Part shown: one piece after another, positions 1-7,149 of the stretch
Layout of the letters: every line of letters begins with the position of its first letter
Numbering within the stretch: position 1 is the first letter of the stretch
Program-made: the position numbers and the translations under genes
The notes under the pieces: model-generated
Databases searched by the model: none
Told to the model about the DNA's origin: nothing
Seen by the model: only the letters and a program-made list of their open reading frames with translations
Source: CAZEVY01 sp964515555
Lineage (GTDB): Bacteria > Acidobacteriota > Terriglobia > Bryobacterales > Bryobacteraceae
Assembly: GCA_964515555.1 (NCBI GenBank)
Contig: CAZEVY010000130.1
Span: 1 to 13,569 of the forward strand
Reading direction: 5' to 3'
Length of the DNA stretch: 13,569 nt

Positions 1-75
1 TGGTAGCGCTAACGGGATTCGAACCCGTATTTAAGCCTTGAGAGGGCTTCGTCCTAACCCTTAGACGATAGCGCC
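1..75 (-). tRNA. tRNA-Glu (anticodon CTC), CCA encoded
   Basis: On the minus strand a complete 75-base cloverleaf can be folded. The 7-bp acceptor stem (GGCGCTA with TAGCGCT) has a G-T wobble at its first pair. The D-arm is GTCT/GGAC. The anticodon stem AAGCC/GGCTT holds the loop CTCTCAA, so the anticodon is CTC, reading GAG (Glu). The T-arm is ACGGG/CCCGT with loop TTCGAAT. A discriminator A and a genomically encoded CCA occupy the first four bases of the window. The D-loop and anticodon region closely resemble other bacterial tRNA-Glu. It is transcribed away from the hydrolase gene that starts at 102. Confidence 0.96.
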
Positions 76-101
76 GTCGACCATCATTCTATCATTGAAC
101 C
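76..101. promoter_or_regulatory. Divergent promoter region between tRNA-Glu and the plus-strand operon
   Basis: Only 26 bases separate the tRNA 5' end from the first ATG of the plus-strand gene run, and they are clearly AT-richer than the surroundings. Minus strand: TAGAAT (bases 91 to 86) sits where a -10 box for the tRNA would lie. Plus strand: TATCAT (90-95) would be a -10 box placing transcription start at or next to the ATG at 102, so the mRNA could be leaderless; no Shine-Dalgarno is visible before that ATG. I see no convincing -35 box for either. The assignment is by position and weak motif match only. Confidence 0.3.
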
Positions 102-977
102 ATGCTCGCGCTACTCCTCCTCGCCCAACTCGCCTCCACGCCGCTCGACCGTCTCCGAACAGCCATCGAGCGCATCACCCAGAGCGTGCACGCCACCTGG
201 GGCGTCTACGTCCACGCGGTCGACACCGGCGAGGAAATCGCCCTCAACGCCGACCGCCAGATGGACACCATGAGCGTCATCAAGATCCCGCTCATGGTGG
301 AAGTCTTCACCCAGGCCAAGGCCGGCAAGCTCTCCCTCGACGAGCGATACACGATCCGCAAAGACGACCTGCTCCCCGGCACCGGCGTGCTCCGCAGCAT
401 GGACCCGGACGCCGTCGTCACCGTGCGCGATCTTGTCACGCTGATGATCATCGTCTCCGACAACACCGCCACCGACATCCTTTACCGCATGACCGGCGGC
501 GTCGAGTCGACCAATCGCCGCATGAAGGACATGGGACTGGAGCTGACGCGCGCGCCGGCGCCCTCGCGCGCCTGGTTCGCGGCGCTGCGCGCGGCCAAGA
601 GTCCCGAAGAGTTTCATCGCGCGGCGAAACACCCCTATGGCCTCTCATCGCCGCGCGAGATCGGGCGCCTGCTGACCGGGATGACCCGCGGCACGCTGGT
701 CGACGCCGAGTCGTCGCGCGAGATGCTGCGCATTCTGCGGGGCCAGATCTACAGGACCCGCATTCCGCGTTATCTCACCGGGATCGGCGTGCCTCATAAG
801 ACCGGCGACTTCCTGCCGCACATCGCCAACGACGTCGGCGTCCTGGAGATCGGCGAAAAGCGCCGCGTGGTCGTCAGCATCTTCACTGCCGACCATTTCG
901 GACAAGGCTGGATGCTCGAAGAGGCCATCGGCCGCGTCGCCGAGCAGGTCGCCGCCTACTTCCGATACCGCCCATGA
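102..977 (+). CDS. Secreted class-A beta-lactamase-like serine hydrolase
   Basis: 291 residues. An N-terminal hydrophobic stretch (residues 2-12) followed by Ala/Ser looks like a short signal peptide, so the enzyme probably acts outside the cytoplasm. The penicillin-recognising fold motifs are present in order: SVIK (Ser58 nucleophile, Lys61), SDN (119-121) and KTG (233-235). The spacing and length fit the class-A beta-lactamase-like family (Beta-lactamase2 type). The omega-loop ExxLN signature carrying the deacylating Glu166 of true class A enzymes is not visible between SDN and KTG, so a DD-peptidase or other serine hydrolase role on cell-wall substrates is as likely as drug hydrolysis. The ATG at 102 is the only start that retains the signal peptide. 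The stop overlaps the next start (ATGA at 974-977), indicating translational coupling. Confidence 0.85.
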   Translation: MLALLLLAQLASTPLDRLRTAIERITQSVHATWGVYVHAVDTGEEIALNADRQMDTMSVIKIPLMVEVFTQAKAGKLSLDERYTIRKDDLLPGTGVLRSMDPDAVVTVRDLVTLMIIVSDNTATDILYRMTGGVESTNRRMKDMGLELTRAPAPSRAWFAALRAAKSPEEFHRAAKHPYGLSSPREIGRLLTGMTRGTLVDAESSREMLRILRGQIYRTRIPRYLTGIGVPHKTGDFLPHIANDVGVLEIGEKRRVVVSIFTADHFGQGWMLEEAIGRVAEQVAAYFRYRP

Positions 978-1972
978 GCGCCGCGATCGAGAAGCTCCGC
1001 GCCATCCCGCGGCTGCGCCTGGGCGACTACCCGACACCGCTCGAGGAGATGCCCCGGCTGCGTACTGCCCTAGGCGCGCGCCCACGCCTCTGGATCAAGC
1101 GCGACGACCTGTGCGGTCCCGGCTTCGGCGGCAACAAGGTCCGCAAGCTCGACTTCGCCCTCGCCGACGCGCAGGCGGCCGGCGCCGACGCGATACTTAC
1201 CACGGGCGGGGAAGGATCGAATCACGCGCGGGTGACCGCGGCGGTGTGCGCGCGTCTCGGCCTGCGCTGCGTGCTGGTGCTCAATCGTGCATCGAAGCCC
1301 GAGGCCGCGCCCGCGAGCCTCTATCTCGACGAGCTGTACGGAGCGGAGATCCATCGAGTCGAGTCGCGCGCCGACCGCGCTCCGGCGATGCACGTGATCG
1401 CGCTGGCCATGCGGGCCAAGGGCTGCCGTGTCGCCGAAATCCCGCTGGGCGCGTCGACGCCGCTGGGCGCGCTGGGTTACGCGCTCGCCGTCGACGAGGT
1501 GGCGGCGCAGTGCCGCGAGCGTGGTTTCGCGCTAGATGCCATCTATCATTCGACGTCGTCGGGCGGCACGCAGGCGGGCATCGACGCGGGTTTGCAGCTC
1601 TTCGGTCTCGACGCGACGCGGCTCGTCGGCGTCAGCGCCGACGATTCGGTGGAATCCGTCACGCGCACCGTCCACAGGATTCTGGATGGAGTCGCGACGC
1701 TGCTCGACGCCGGCCCGCTTCGGCGGACGCTCCACGTCGACGTCTCGCAGGTCGGCGAGGGCTACGGGATTCCGACGGCAGCCGCGGAGGAGGCGCTCGC
1801 ACTGGTCGCGCGCAGCGAGGGAATCGTGCTCGACCCGGTGTACACCGCTAAGGCGATGGCGGGTCTCTTCGCCGACATCCGCTCGGGCCGCCTCGACGAC
1901 TGCGCTCACGTCGTCTTCTGGCACACTGGCGGGCAACTGGCATTGTTTCACCGCGTCGGCGGGTTATCCTGA
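974..1972 (+). CDS. D-cysteine desulfhydrase / ACC deaminase family PLP enzyme
   Basis: 332 residues, the usual length for the family, which is fold-type II and PLP-dependent. GGNKVRKL places the PLP lysine at Lys55. GSNHAR (81-86) is the substrate-carboxylate loop, and TSSGGTQAG (194-202) is the PLP phosphate loop. Two positions that separate subfamilies favour D-cysteine desulfhydrase (D-Cys to pyruvate, H2S and ammonia): Thr291 in DPVYT and Thr318 in WHTGG, where ACC deaminases carry Glu and Leu. The loop before SNH has Gly81 where many members have Gln, so substrate preference could differ. No signal peptide, so cytoplasmic. It begins inside the stop of the hydrolase gene (4-base overlap) and ends 6 bases before the Hsp70-like gene. 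Confidence 0.88.
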   Translation: MSAAIEKLRAIPRLRLGDYPTPLEEMPRLRTALGARPRLWIKRDDLCGPGFGGNKVRKLDFALADAQAAGADAILTTGGEGSNHARVTAAVCARLGLRCVLVLNRASKPEAAPASLYLDELYGAEIHRVESRADRAPAMHVIALAMRAKGCRVAEIPLGASTPLGALGYALAVDEVAAQCRERGFALDAIYHSTSSGGTQAGIDAGLQLFGLDATRLVGVSADDSVESVTRTVHRILDGVATLLDAGPLRRTLHVDVSQVGEGYGIPTAAAEEALALVARSEGIVLDPVYTAKAMAGLFADIRSGRLDDCAHVVFWHTGGQLALFHRVGGLS

Positions 1973-1978
1973 ACTGTA

Positions 1979-3559
1979 ATGAAGTTGGGGATTGATTTCG
2001 GCACAACGCGCGTCGTCGCGGCTGCAGTCGATCGGGGAAACTATCCCGTGGTCAGCTTCGAAACGCCCGGGGGCGGCACGTGCGACTGGTTCCCGCCGGT
2101 CGTCGCCGCCACTGCCGAAGGACTTCGCTACGGATGGACCGCCTGGAGCGCGCAGGACGACCCGGGCGCGACGCTGGTGCGCTCCATCAAACGCCACCTG
2201 CGCGACGCCGGTCCGCGGACGCCGGTCGAGATCGGCGGGCGCGTCGCCGGCATGCTCGATCTCCTGTCGTCGCTCGCCGGCGAGCTGCGGCGCGCGCTGG
2301 TCGAGTCCTCCAGTCTGCGCCTGAAGCCGAAAGAGACCATCGAGCTGATGCTGGGCGTGCCCGCCAACGCCGATGGGAATCAGCGATTCCTCACGGCCGA
2401 GGCCTTCCGCCTCGCCGGATTCGACGTCCTTGGGATGCTCAACGAACCCGCCGCCGCCAGCATCGAACACGGTCACGGCACGCGCAAGGAATCCGAGGGA
2501 CGCCGGGTTGTGCTGGTCTACGATTTCGGTGGCGGCACCTTCGACGTGTCGCTGGTGGAGATCGAGGGCGCGTCGCACACGGTGATCGCCTCCGAGGGCG
2601 TGTCGACCATGGGCGGCGACGACTTCGACGCCATCCTCGCCGAGCTGGCGCTCGAGGCGCTGGCGCGCGAGGGCGCGGCCGACAGCCTCTCGCAGGCCGA
2701 GTGGTTCCGCCTCCATGAGGAGTGTCGCGTGAAGAAGGAATCGCTGCACCCCAACACGCGCCGCATCGCCATCGACATGGAGGCCGTGCGCGAGGACTGG
2801 CCCGCTGTCACCGTCGCCGCCGCGGATTTCTACGAGCGCTGCCGGCCCCTGGTCGCCGAGACGATTCACGCGACCGAAGATCTCATGGCGTCGCACGGCG
2901 AAGTGGATACGCTCTACGCCACCGGAGGCGCGAGCGATCTTCCGCTGGTGGGCCGGATGCTTCGCGAGACGTTCGGACGGCGCGTGCGGCGTTCCGCCTA
3001 CAGCCGGTCGGCGACCGCGATCGGCCTCGCGATTCAGGCCGATGCGCAGGCGGGCTATCGTCTTCGCGACCGCTTCACGCGCTACTTCGGCGTGTGGCGC
3101 GAAGGCGAAGGCGGCCGTGTGATGACTTTCGATCCGCTCTTCGTCAAGGGCGCGCAATTGCCCGCGGCCGGGCAGCCGCCGCTCGGCGTCGCGCGCCGTT
3201 ACTGGCCGGCGCACAACATCGGACACTTCCGCTATCTCGAAAGCAGCCACCTGGCCGCCGACGGACGGCCGTCGGGTGAGATCACGATGTGGGACGAGAT
3301 CCGGTTTCCATTCGACCCCGCGCTGCGCGACATCGAGGATCTGTCGGGCGCGCCGGTGAGCCACTCCGGCGTCGCCGCTCGCCAGCAGATCGAGGAGTCT
3401 TTCGAGTGCGACGCGAGCGGCGCCGTGACGGTGATCATCTCGAACTTGACGGCGGGCTACAGCCGGACGTACCGGCTCGGGCGATGGGCGGCCGCCGGAG
3501 AGGCGGTCGTGCCCGGCAAGCGGCCCAGGCGCTCCGCTAAGATAGCCGGATCGAAATGA
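1979..3559 (+). CDS. Hsp70-like ATPase with non-canonical C-terminus
   Basis: 526 residues, against about 610-640 for DnaK. The actin/Hsp70 ATPase domain is recognisable: phosphate-1 loop GIDFGTTRV (4-12), a Lys at 71 in IKRHLR matching the catalytic lysine of DnaK, the LNEPAAASI motif (154-162), phosphate-2 loop YDFGGGTFDVSL (181-192) and adenosine motif ATGGASDLPLV (314-324). After about residue 355 there is no DVLLLD-type linker and no recognisable substrate-binding domain with helical lid. Instead there are about 160 residues of apparently beta-rich sequence and a basic tail (KRPRRSAK). It is therefore a divergent Hsp70 relative, not the housekeeping dnaK. No dnaJ or grpE lies beside it, and the client is unknown. 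It starts 6 bases after the PLP enzyme and overlaps the antiporter gene by ATGA. Confidence 0.85.
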   Translation: MKLGIDFGTTRVVAAAVDRGNYPVVSFETPGGGTCDWFPPVVAATAEGLRYGWTAWSAQDDPGATLVRSIKRHLRDAGPRTPVEIGGRVAGMLDLLSSLAGELRRALVESSSLRLKPKETIELMLGVPANADGNQRFLTAEAFRLAGFDVLGMLNEPAAASIEHGHGTRKESEGRRVVLVYDFGGGTFDVSLVEIEGASHTVIASEGVSTMGGDDFDAILAELALEALAREGAADSLSQAEWFRLHEECRVKKESLHPNTRRIAIDMEAVREDWPAVTVAAADFYERCRPLVAETIHATEDLMASHGEVDTLYATGGASDLPLVGRMLRETFGRRVRRSAYSRSATAIGLAIQADAQAGYRLRDRFTRYFGVWREGEGGRVMTFDPLFVKGAQLPAAGQPPLGVARRYWPAHNIGHFRYLESSHLAADGRPSGEITMWDEIRFPFDPALRDIEDLSGAPVSHSGVAARQQIEESFECDASGAVTVIISNLTAGYSRTYRLGRWAAAGEAVVPGKRPRRSAKIAGSK

Positions 3560-4644
3560 AAAGCATCCTCAAGCCCTCGCTCAATTGGTTTCTGGTCTTC
3601 GTGCCCGCGACCGTGGTGGCCGAAATCGTCGCGCACGACAACCACATGCTCATCTTCGCCACCGCGTGCCTGGCGATTCTGCCTCTGGCGGGCTGGCTCG
3701 GGCGCGCCACCGAGCAGCTCGCCGCGCGCACCGGCGAGGGCACAGGCGGTCTTCTGAATGCGACCTTCGGCAACGCCGCCGAAATGATCATCGCACTGAT
3801 CGCCTTGAAGAAGGGACTGTTCGGCGTGGTGAAGGCGTCGCTGACGGGCTCGATCATCGGCAACATCCTGCTGGTGATGGGACTCTCGCTGCTGGCGGGC
3901 GGCTTGAAGTATCCGACGCAGCGCTTCAACGCGGCCGGCGCGCGCATTCAGGCGACCATGTTGACGCTCGCCGCCATCGCGATGATCGTGCCGGCGGCCT
4001 ATCACTACCTGGCGGCGCCGGTGTCGGCGGCGCGCGAAGCCGACCTGAGCCTCGAAATCTCCGTCGTGCTGCTGGTCACCTACGCGCTGAGCCTGGTGTT
4101 CTCGCTGCGTACCCACAAGCAGCTTTTCTCCGGCAGCGCCGAGTGCGAGGCCGAGGAGCACCACGGGAAGCCCTGGAGCACGGGCGTCGCGGTGGGCGTG
4201 CTGGCGGCGACGACGGCGCTGATTGCGTGGATGAGCGAGATTCTTGTGGGCTCGGTCGAGCAGGCCGCGCACTCGCTGGGCATGACGAGCGTGTTCGTCG
4301 GCGTCATCGTGGTGGCGATCATCGGCAATGCCGCGGAGCATTCCACGGCGATTCTGGTGGCTCGCAAGAACCGCATGGATCTGAGTCTTGGGATCGCGAT
4401 CGGCAGCAGCATCCAGATCGCCGTGTTCGTGGCGCCGCTGCTGGTGTTGCTGAGCTATTTCATCGCCCCGCGCCCGATGGACCTGGTCTTCACGCCCGCC
4501 GAGGTGATGGCGACGGGCCTGGCGGTCGCGATCACCGGCCAGATCGCCAGCGACGGTGAGTGCAACTGGTTTGAGGGCGCGCAGCTTCTTGCGGTCTACG
4601 TGATTCTGGGCATCGTATTCTATTTCCTCCCGGAGGCGCATTGA
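3556..4644 (+). CDS. cax: Calcium/proton antiporter, CaxA type
   Basis: 362 residues, almost entirely hydrophobic segments consistent with about 10-11 membrane helices of the Ca2+/cation antiporter superfamily. The two inverted alpha-repeat signatures are clear: GNAAEM with preceding NATF (69-77, Glu76) and GNAAEHS (257-263, Glu261). These are the acidic residues that bind Ca2+ and couple proton exchange in Cax proteins. The second repeat continues into ARKNRMDLSLGIAIGSS (269-285), typical of Cax rather than of Na+/Ca2+ exchangers. A hydrophilic acidic/His loop (about 192-206, with Glu-Cys-Glu-Ala-Glu-Glu-His-His) separates the halves. It probably exports Ca2+ across the inner membrane. The start overlaps the Hsp70-like stop (ATGA), and its TGA overlaps the TTG start of the next gene. 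Confidence 0.93.
   Translation: MKSILKPSLNWFLVFVPATVVAEIVAHDNHMLIFATACLAILPLAGWLGRATEQLAARTGEGTGGLLNATFGNAAEMIIALIALKKGLFGVVKASLTGSIIGNILLVMGLSLLAGGLKYPTQRFNAAGARIQATMLTLAAIAMIVPAAYHYLAAPVSAAREADLSLEISVVLLVTYALSLVFSLRTHKQLFSGSAECEAEEHHGKPWSTGVAVGVLAATTALIAWMSEILVGSVEQAAHSLGMTSVFVGVIVVAIIGNAAEHSTAILVARKNRMDLSLGIAIGSSIQIAVFVAPLLVLLSYFIAPRPMDLVFTPAEVMATGLAVAITGQIASDGECNWFEGAQLLAVYVILGIVFYFLPEAH
4632..4636 (+). promoter_or_regulatory. Shine-Dalgarno GGAGG for the TTG start at 4641
   Basis: GGAGG lies in the last codons of the antiporter gene, four bases before TTG at 4641. Together with the TTGA start-stop overlap it supports TTG as the true start of the cyclase-family gene, since no ATG lies nearby in frame until residue 25. 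Confidence 0.65.
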
Positions 4645-5392
4645 TCCGCGATCTCCTCGACCGCATCCGCGGCGCGCGCGTCTACGACCTCGCGCAGCCC
4701 TATTTCATCGGCATGCCGCATCACCCCGTGCATCCGCCGTATCTCTACAGCCTCGCCAAGAAACACGGCGACTACGTCAGCGCCGCGGGAGCAAGCTCAG
4801 CCTCCGAAGCGATCGCGCTCGGGGCGCACGTCGGCACTCACATCGATGCCCTGTGTCATTTTTCCTGCGCCGGGAAGCTGCACGGCGGCGAGGAGGCCGC
4901 GGGCGTGCAGTCCTATGCCGGAGGCCTGGAGCGCCACTCCGTGGAGACCATCGCGCCGATCCTGCGCCGCGGAGTGCTGCTCGATTTCGCGGGCGACGGC
5001 GTGCTGCCGGTCGACTACGCGATCACGCCGGAGCGCATGGAGGAAGCCTGCCGGCGCCAGGGCGTCCAGGTGGAAGCGGGCGACGTGGTGTTGCTGCGCA
5101 CGGGATGGGCGCAGTACTGGGGCGACGCAGCGCGCTACATCGCCAACGTCAAGGGTCCGGGTCCGGAGGCGGCCGGCGCGCGATGGCTCAGCGCGCACAA
5201 GGTGTTCGCTGCGGGGTCCGACACCATCGCCTTCGAGAAGGTGCCGGCGCCCGACATGCCGGTCCACGTTCATCTGCTGGTGGAGAGTGGGATTCACATC
5301 ATCGAGGCGCTGAACATGGAGGAGCTGGCGCGCGATCGCATCTGGGAGTTCCTCTTCGTGGCGACGCCGCTGCGGATACGCGGCGGCACGGG
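4641..5392 (+). CDS. Cyclase/kynurenine formamidase-like hydrolase (3' end lost in gap)
   Basis: 250 residues are visible from a TTG start (TTGA overlap with the antiporter stop, strong GGAGG upstream). The metal-binding signature HVGTHIDALCH (63-73: His63, His67, Asp69, His73) identifies the cyclase family (PF04199 type), which includes bacterial kynurenine formamidases and related amide/lactone hydrolases. Other family features are DVVLLRTGW (148-156), GSDT (192-195), and GIHIIEALN (217-225) with Glu222. The strand ATPLRIRGGTG at the end of the visible part is normally followed by only a dozen or so residues, so the gene is nearly complete and stops just inside the N run. No kynurenine-pathway neighbours are present, so the substrate cannot be named. 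No signal peptide is seen. Confidence 0.85.
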
Positions 5393-5492
5393 NNNNNNNN
5401 NNNNNNNNNNNNNNNNNNNNNNNNNNNNNNNNNNNNNNNNNNNNNNNNNNNNNNNNNNNNNNNNNNNNNNNNNNNNNNNNNNNNNNNNNNNN
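5393..5492. other. Assembly gap (100 Ns)
   Basis: Exactly 100 Ns, the conventional placeholder for a gap of unknown size. The left flank is the near-complete 3' end of the plus-strand cyclase gene, and the right flank is codon 27 of a minus-strand KASIII gene. An intact KASIII would need about 900 further bases, so the true gap is probably at least that long and may contain further genes of the acylation cluster. Any reading frame drawn across the Ns is meaningless. Confidence 0.97.
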
Positions 5493-5575
5493 TCGCACCC
5501 GGCGAGCTTCGCCATCTCGGCGTTCGACACCACGCGCGGCGGCAGGTGTGCGCCGAAGGCGCGGAGATACGCCAC
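5493..5575 (-). CDS. Beta-ketoacyl-ACP synthase III (FabH-like), N-terminal fragment
   Basis: Only the first 27 residues are visible before the gap. They read (M)AYLRAFGAHLPPRVVSN and continue AEMAKLAG, matching the conserved N-terminus of KASIII/FabH-like thiolase-fold enzymes (the pattern x-Y-[IL]-x-x-x-G-x-x-L-P-x-R-V-x-[ST]-N). The start is GTG at 5575, one base after the ACP stop, with GAAGG 9 bases upstream inside the ACP gene. The catalytic Cys-His-Asn residues lie in the missing part. Placement directly behind an ACP suggests it condenses or loads an acyl group onto that ACP. Whether it is fatty-acid FabH or a specialised acyl-transferring relative cannot be decided from 27 residues. 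Confidence 0.72.
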
Positions 5576-5576
5576 G

Positions 5577-5813
5577 TCAGGCGACCTTCGACGCCACGTA
5601 CTGCTCGATGCGCGCGACGGTCTCGAACTTGCGCGGACTGAGGTCGGAGTCGGGAATCTTCACGGAGAATTCGTCCTCGAGCGCGCCGACCAGGTCGGGT
5701 AGCGCGAAGGAGTCCATGACGCCGGATTCGAACAGCGAGGCGTCGGGATCGGCGGGCGCGTCTTTTTGCGCGACGCGGCGGATGACTTCAAGGATTCGTG
5801 CGCGGTTGTCCAT
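5577..5813 (-). CDS. Stand-alone acyl carrier protein
   Basis: 78 residues from ATG at 5813. It has the four-helix ACP pattern: an amphipathic helix I (ILEVIRRVA), the phosphopantetheine site GVMDSFALPDLV with the modified Ser in D-S-F (about residue 34), then an acidic helix II (ALEDEFSVKIPDSDL) and helix III/IV to the C-terminus. The site reads DSF rather than the DSL of housekeeping AcpP, and the location is not a fab cluster, so it looks like a dedicated carrier, comparable in setting to DltC. It overlaps the end of the second SGNH gene by 26 bases and is followed after one base by the KASIII gene. It could carry acetyl, short acyl or fatty acyl groups. Confidence 0.9.
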   Translation of the reverse strand: MDNRARILEVIRRVAQKDAPADPDASLFESGVMDSFALPDLVGALEDEFSVKIPDSDLSPRKFETVARIEQYVASKVA

Positions 5814-7149
5814 ATGCGGTGTCGGCGAGTTTACCCCGTACGTCGGTGTAGAGCGCGAATTGCGCGGCCAGGTCCTGAAACAGAAGCGACGCCAGCTTGC
5901 GATAGCCGTTGGTGGTGAAGTGCACGTGATCGTACTGGGCGAGTCCGGAGAGAACCCAGTCGCGCATCGAGCCTTTGCCGCCCATCTTCTCCCGCAGGTC
6001 GAGAAACGCGCAGCCCTCGGCCAGAGCCGCCTCGCGCCCGGCGGCGACAATGTGGTCGATGCGGTCGAACGGCAGCCAGCGCCCGCGCGACCGGTAATAG
6101 CGGTCCGGCGGGCCGATCACCAGCATCGACGCGGCCGGCGCGGCGCGGCGCAGGCGCCGCAGCAGGTTGCCGTACATCTCGCGATAGTTCTCCCGCGTCC
6201 AGTTGCGATTCGAGGCTTCGTTGGTGCCGTAGGCGAGCACGATCAGCGCCGGGTCGCGGCGCAGAATGTGGCTTGTCAGCAGTTGCTCGTCCCAGTCGAG
6301 AATAATCGACGCCTGCGCGCCGTTGATGCCCAGCGTTTCATACGTCACGCCGCCGGGCTTCTCGGCGACCCACCCGAATATCTTCACGATGCCGCGGTCG
6401 ATGGTGCGCAGCTCGAAGCGGTGGAATCCGGGACCGGCCTCGTACTCGGCGAAGCCGGGGCCGTCGGGCCCGGCGGTCGGGATCATGTCGACGGGAATGC
6501 CGTTGTCGAAAAGCTGTAGCGTTCCGCCGCCGGCCTGCTGCCAGAAGAACAGCTCCAGCCGATCGCACTCGGCCTCCAGAGTGATCCACTCGCCGGCGCG
6601 TTCGGCGACCAGGCTCACGCCGCCGAGTCCGTTCAGCCCGTCGCCGGGATTCCGGCCGACGCCTTCGGTGCGCCAGCCCTTGCTCTCGTTGCTGCGCAGG
6701 TCGAGGCGTCGGAAGCCGCGCCAGGGGCGGCCGGCGAGCGTGTAGCCGCTGCCGCCGTCGCCGAACTTCTGCTGGAAGTAATAGCGCAGCGTGCCGGGCC
6801 AGTCGTCGGAAGCGGTGTGGGAATCGCCGTAGTGCAGAATGCGTAGCGGGCCGGGCGTTTCGCCGTGCTGGAGGCGCCAGAGCCGCTCAAAGAACGGAAC
6901 TAGCGCGGCGGCGTTCTCGATCGGAACCTGCGGCGCCTGGTCGAGATGCCCGTTTAGATTTTGCGCGGCGGCCTGGCGCTGCTTTGCGCTTGCTTGCGGA
7001 GCGGCGCGACGAACCACGGCGGTCTTTTTCCTGGCCGGCGAGGTTTTGTTTTTGGCTGGCGGCGTCTTCGGCGCCGGCTTCCGGGACTGGGGCCAGGCCA
7101 GGACCGCCGCCAGCGCCATCCCGAGACCTGTCGCGACGATTCGCTTCAA
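5788..7149 (-). CDS. Secreted SGNH/GDSL hydrolase-like acyltransferase partner (second copy)
   Basis: 453 residues. Signal peptide: KR, then hydrophobic residues 4-18, with likely cleavage after VLA near residue 18. Residues 22-64 are a Lys/Arg/Pro/Ala-rich linker, perhaps extending through the wall or tethering the domain. The SGNH blocks are HYGDS (Ser110), YGTNE (Asn310) and DHVH (Asp407, His410), with a beta-rich insert at about 180-265 between blocks I and III. It is paralogous to the preceding gene throughout. Such proteins act in the periplasm beside MBOAT proteins (AlgJ/AlgX, PatB, DltD), completing acyl transfer to a polysaccharide or peptidoglycan. The start is TTG at 7149 with GAGGGG 7 bases upstream; it is preferred over ATG 7119, which would cut the signal peptide. 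It overlaps the ACP gene by 26 bases. Confidence 0.86.
   Translation of the reverse strand: MKRIVATGLGMALAAVLAWPQSRKPAPKTPPAKNKTSPARKKTAVVRRAAPQASAKQRQAAAQNLNGHLDQAPQVPIENAAALVPFFERLWRLQHGETPGPLRILHYGDSHTASDDWPGTLRYYFQQKFGDGGSGYTLAGRPWRGFRRLDLRSNESKGWRTEGVGRNPGDGLNGLGGVSLVAERAGEWITLEAECDRLELFFWQQAGGGTLQLFDNGIPVDMIPTAGPDGPGFAEYEAGPGFHRFELRTIDRGIVKIFGWVAEKPGGVTYETLGINGAQASIILDWDEQLLTSHILRRDPALIVLAYGTNEASNRNWTRENYREMYGNLLRRLRRAAPAASMLVIGPPDRYYRSRGRWLPFDRIDHIVAAGREAALAEGCAFLDLREKMGGKGSMRDWVLSGLAQYDHVHFTTNGYRKLASLLFQDLAAQFALYTDVRGKLADTAYGQPRTNP

Noticed and set aside
102..977. Annotation as an antibiotic-resistance class A beta-lactamase
   Set aside because: The omega-loop Glu motif is not visible, so the resistance call is not supported; kept as a beta-lactamase-like hydrolase.
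1964..3364. 466-codon minus-strand open frame
   Set aside because: Antisense to the Hsp70-like gene, whose motifs are unmistakable; the product is low-complexity His/Arg/Ala/Gly with no domain.
3457..4641. 394-codon minus-strand open frame
   Set aside because: Antisense to the antiporter. Its Arg/His/Gln-rich product is the typical shadow of a membrane protein gene in GC-rich DNA.
5393..5702. Extension of the cyclase frame across the Ns to 5702
   Set aside because: The frame relation across an unknown-size gap is arbitrary, and the part right of the gap is antisense to the KASIII and ACP genes.
5548..6519. 323-codon plus-strand open frame right of the gap
   Set aside because: Antisense to the ACP and second SGNH gene, both with clear catalytic or prosthetic-group motifs.
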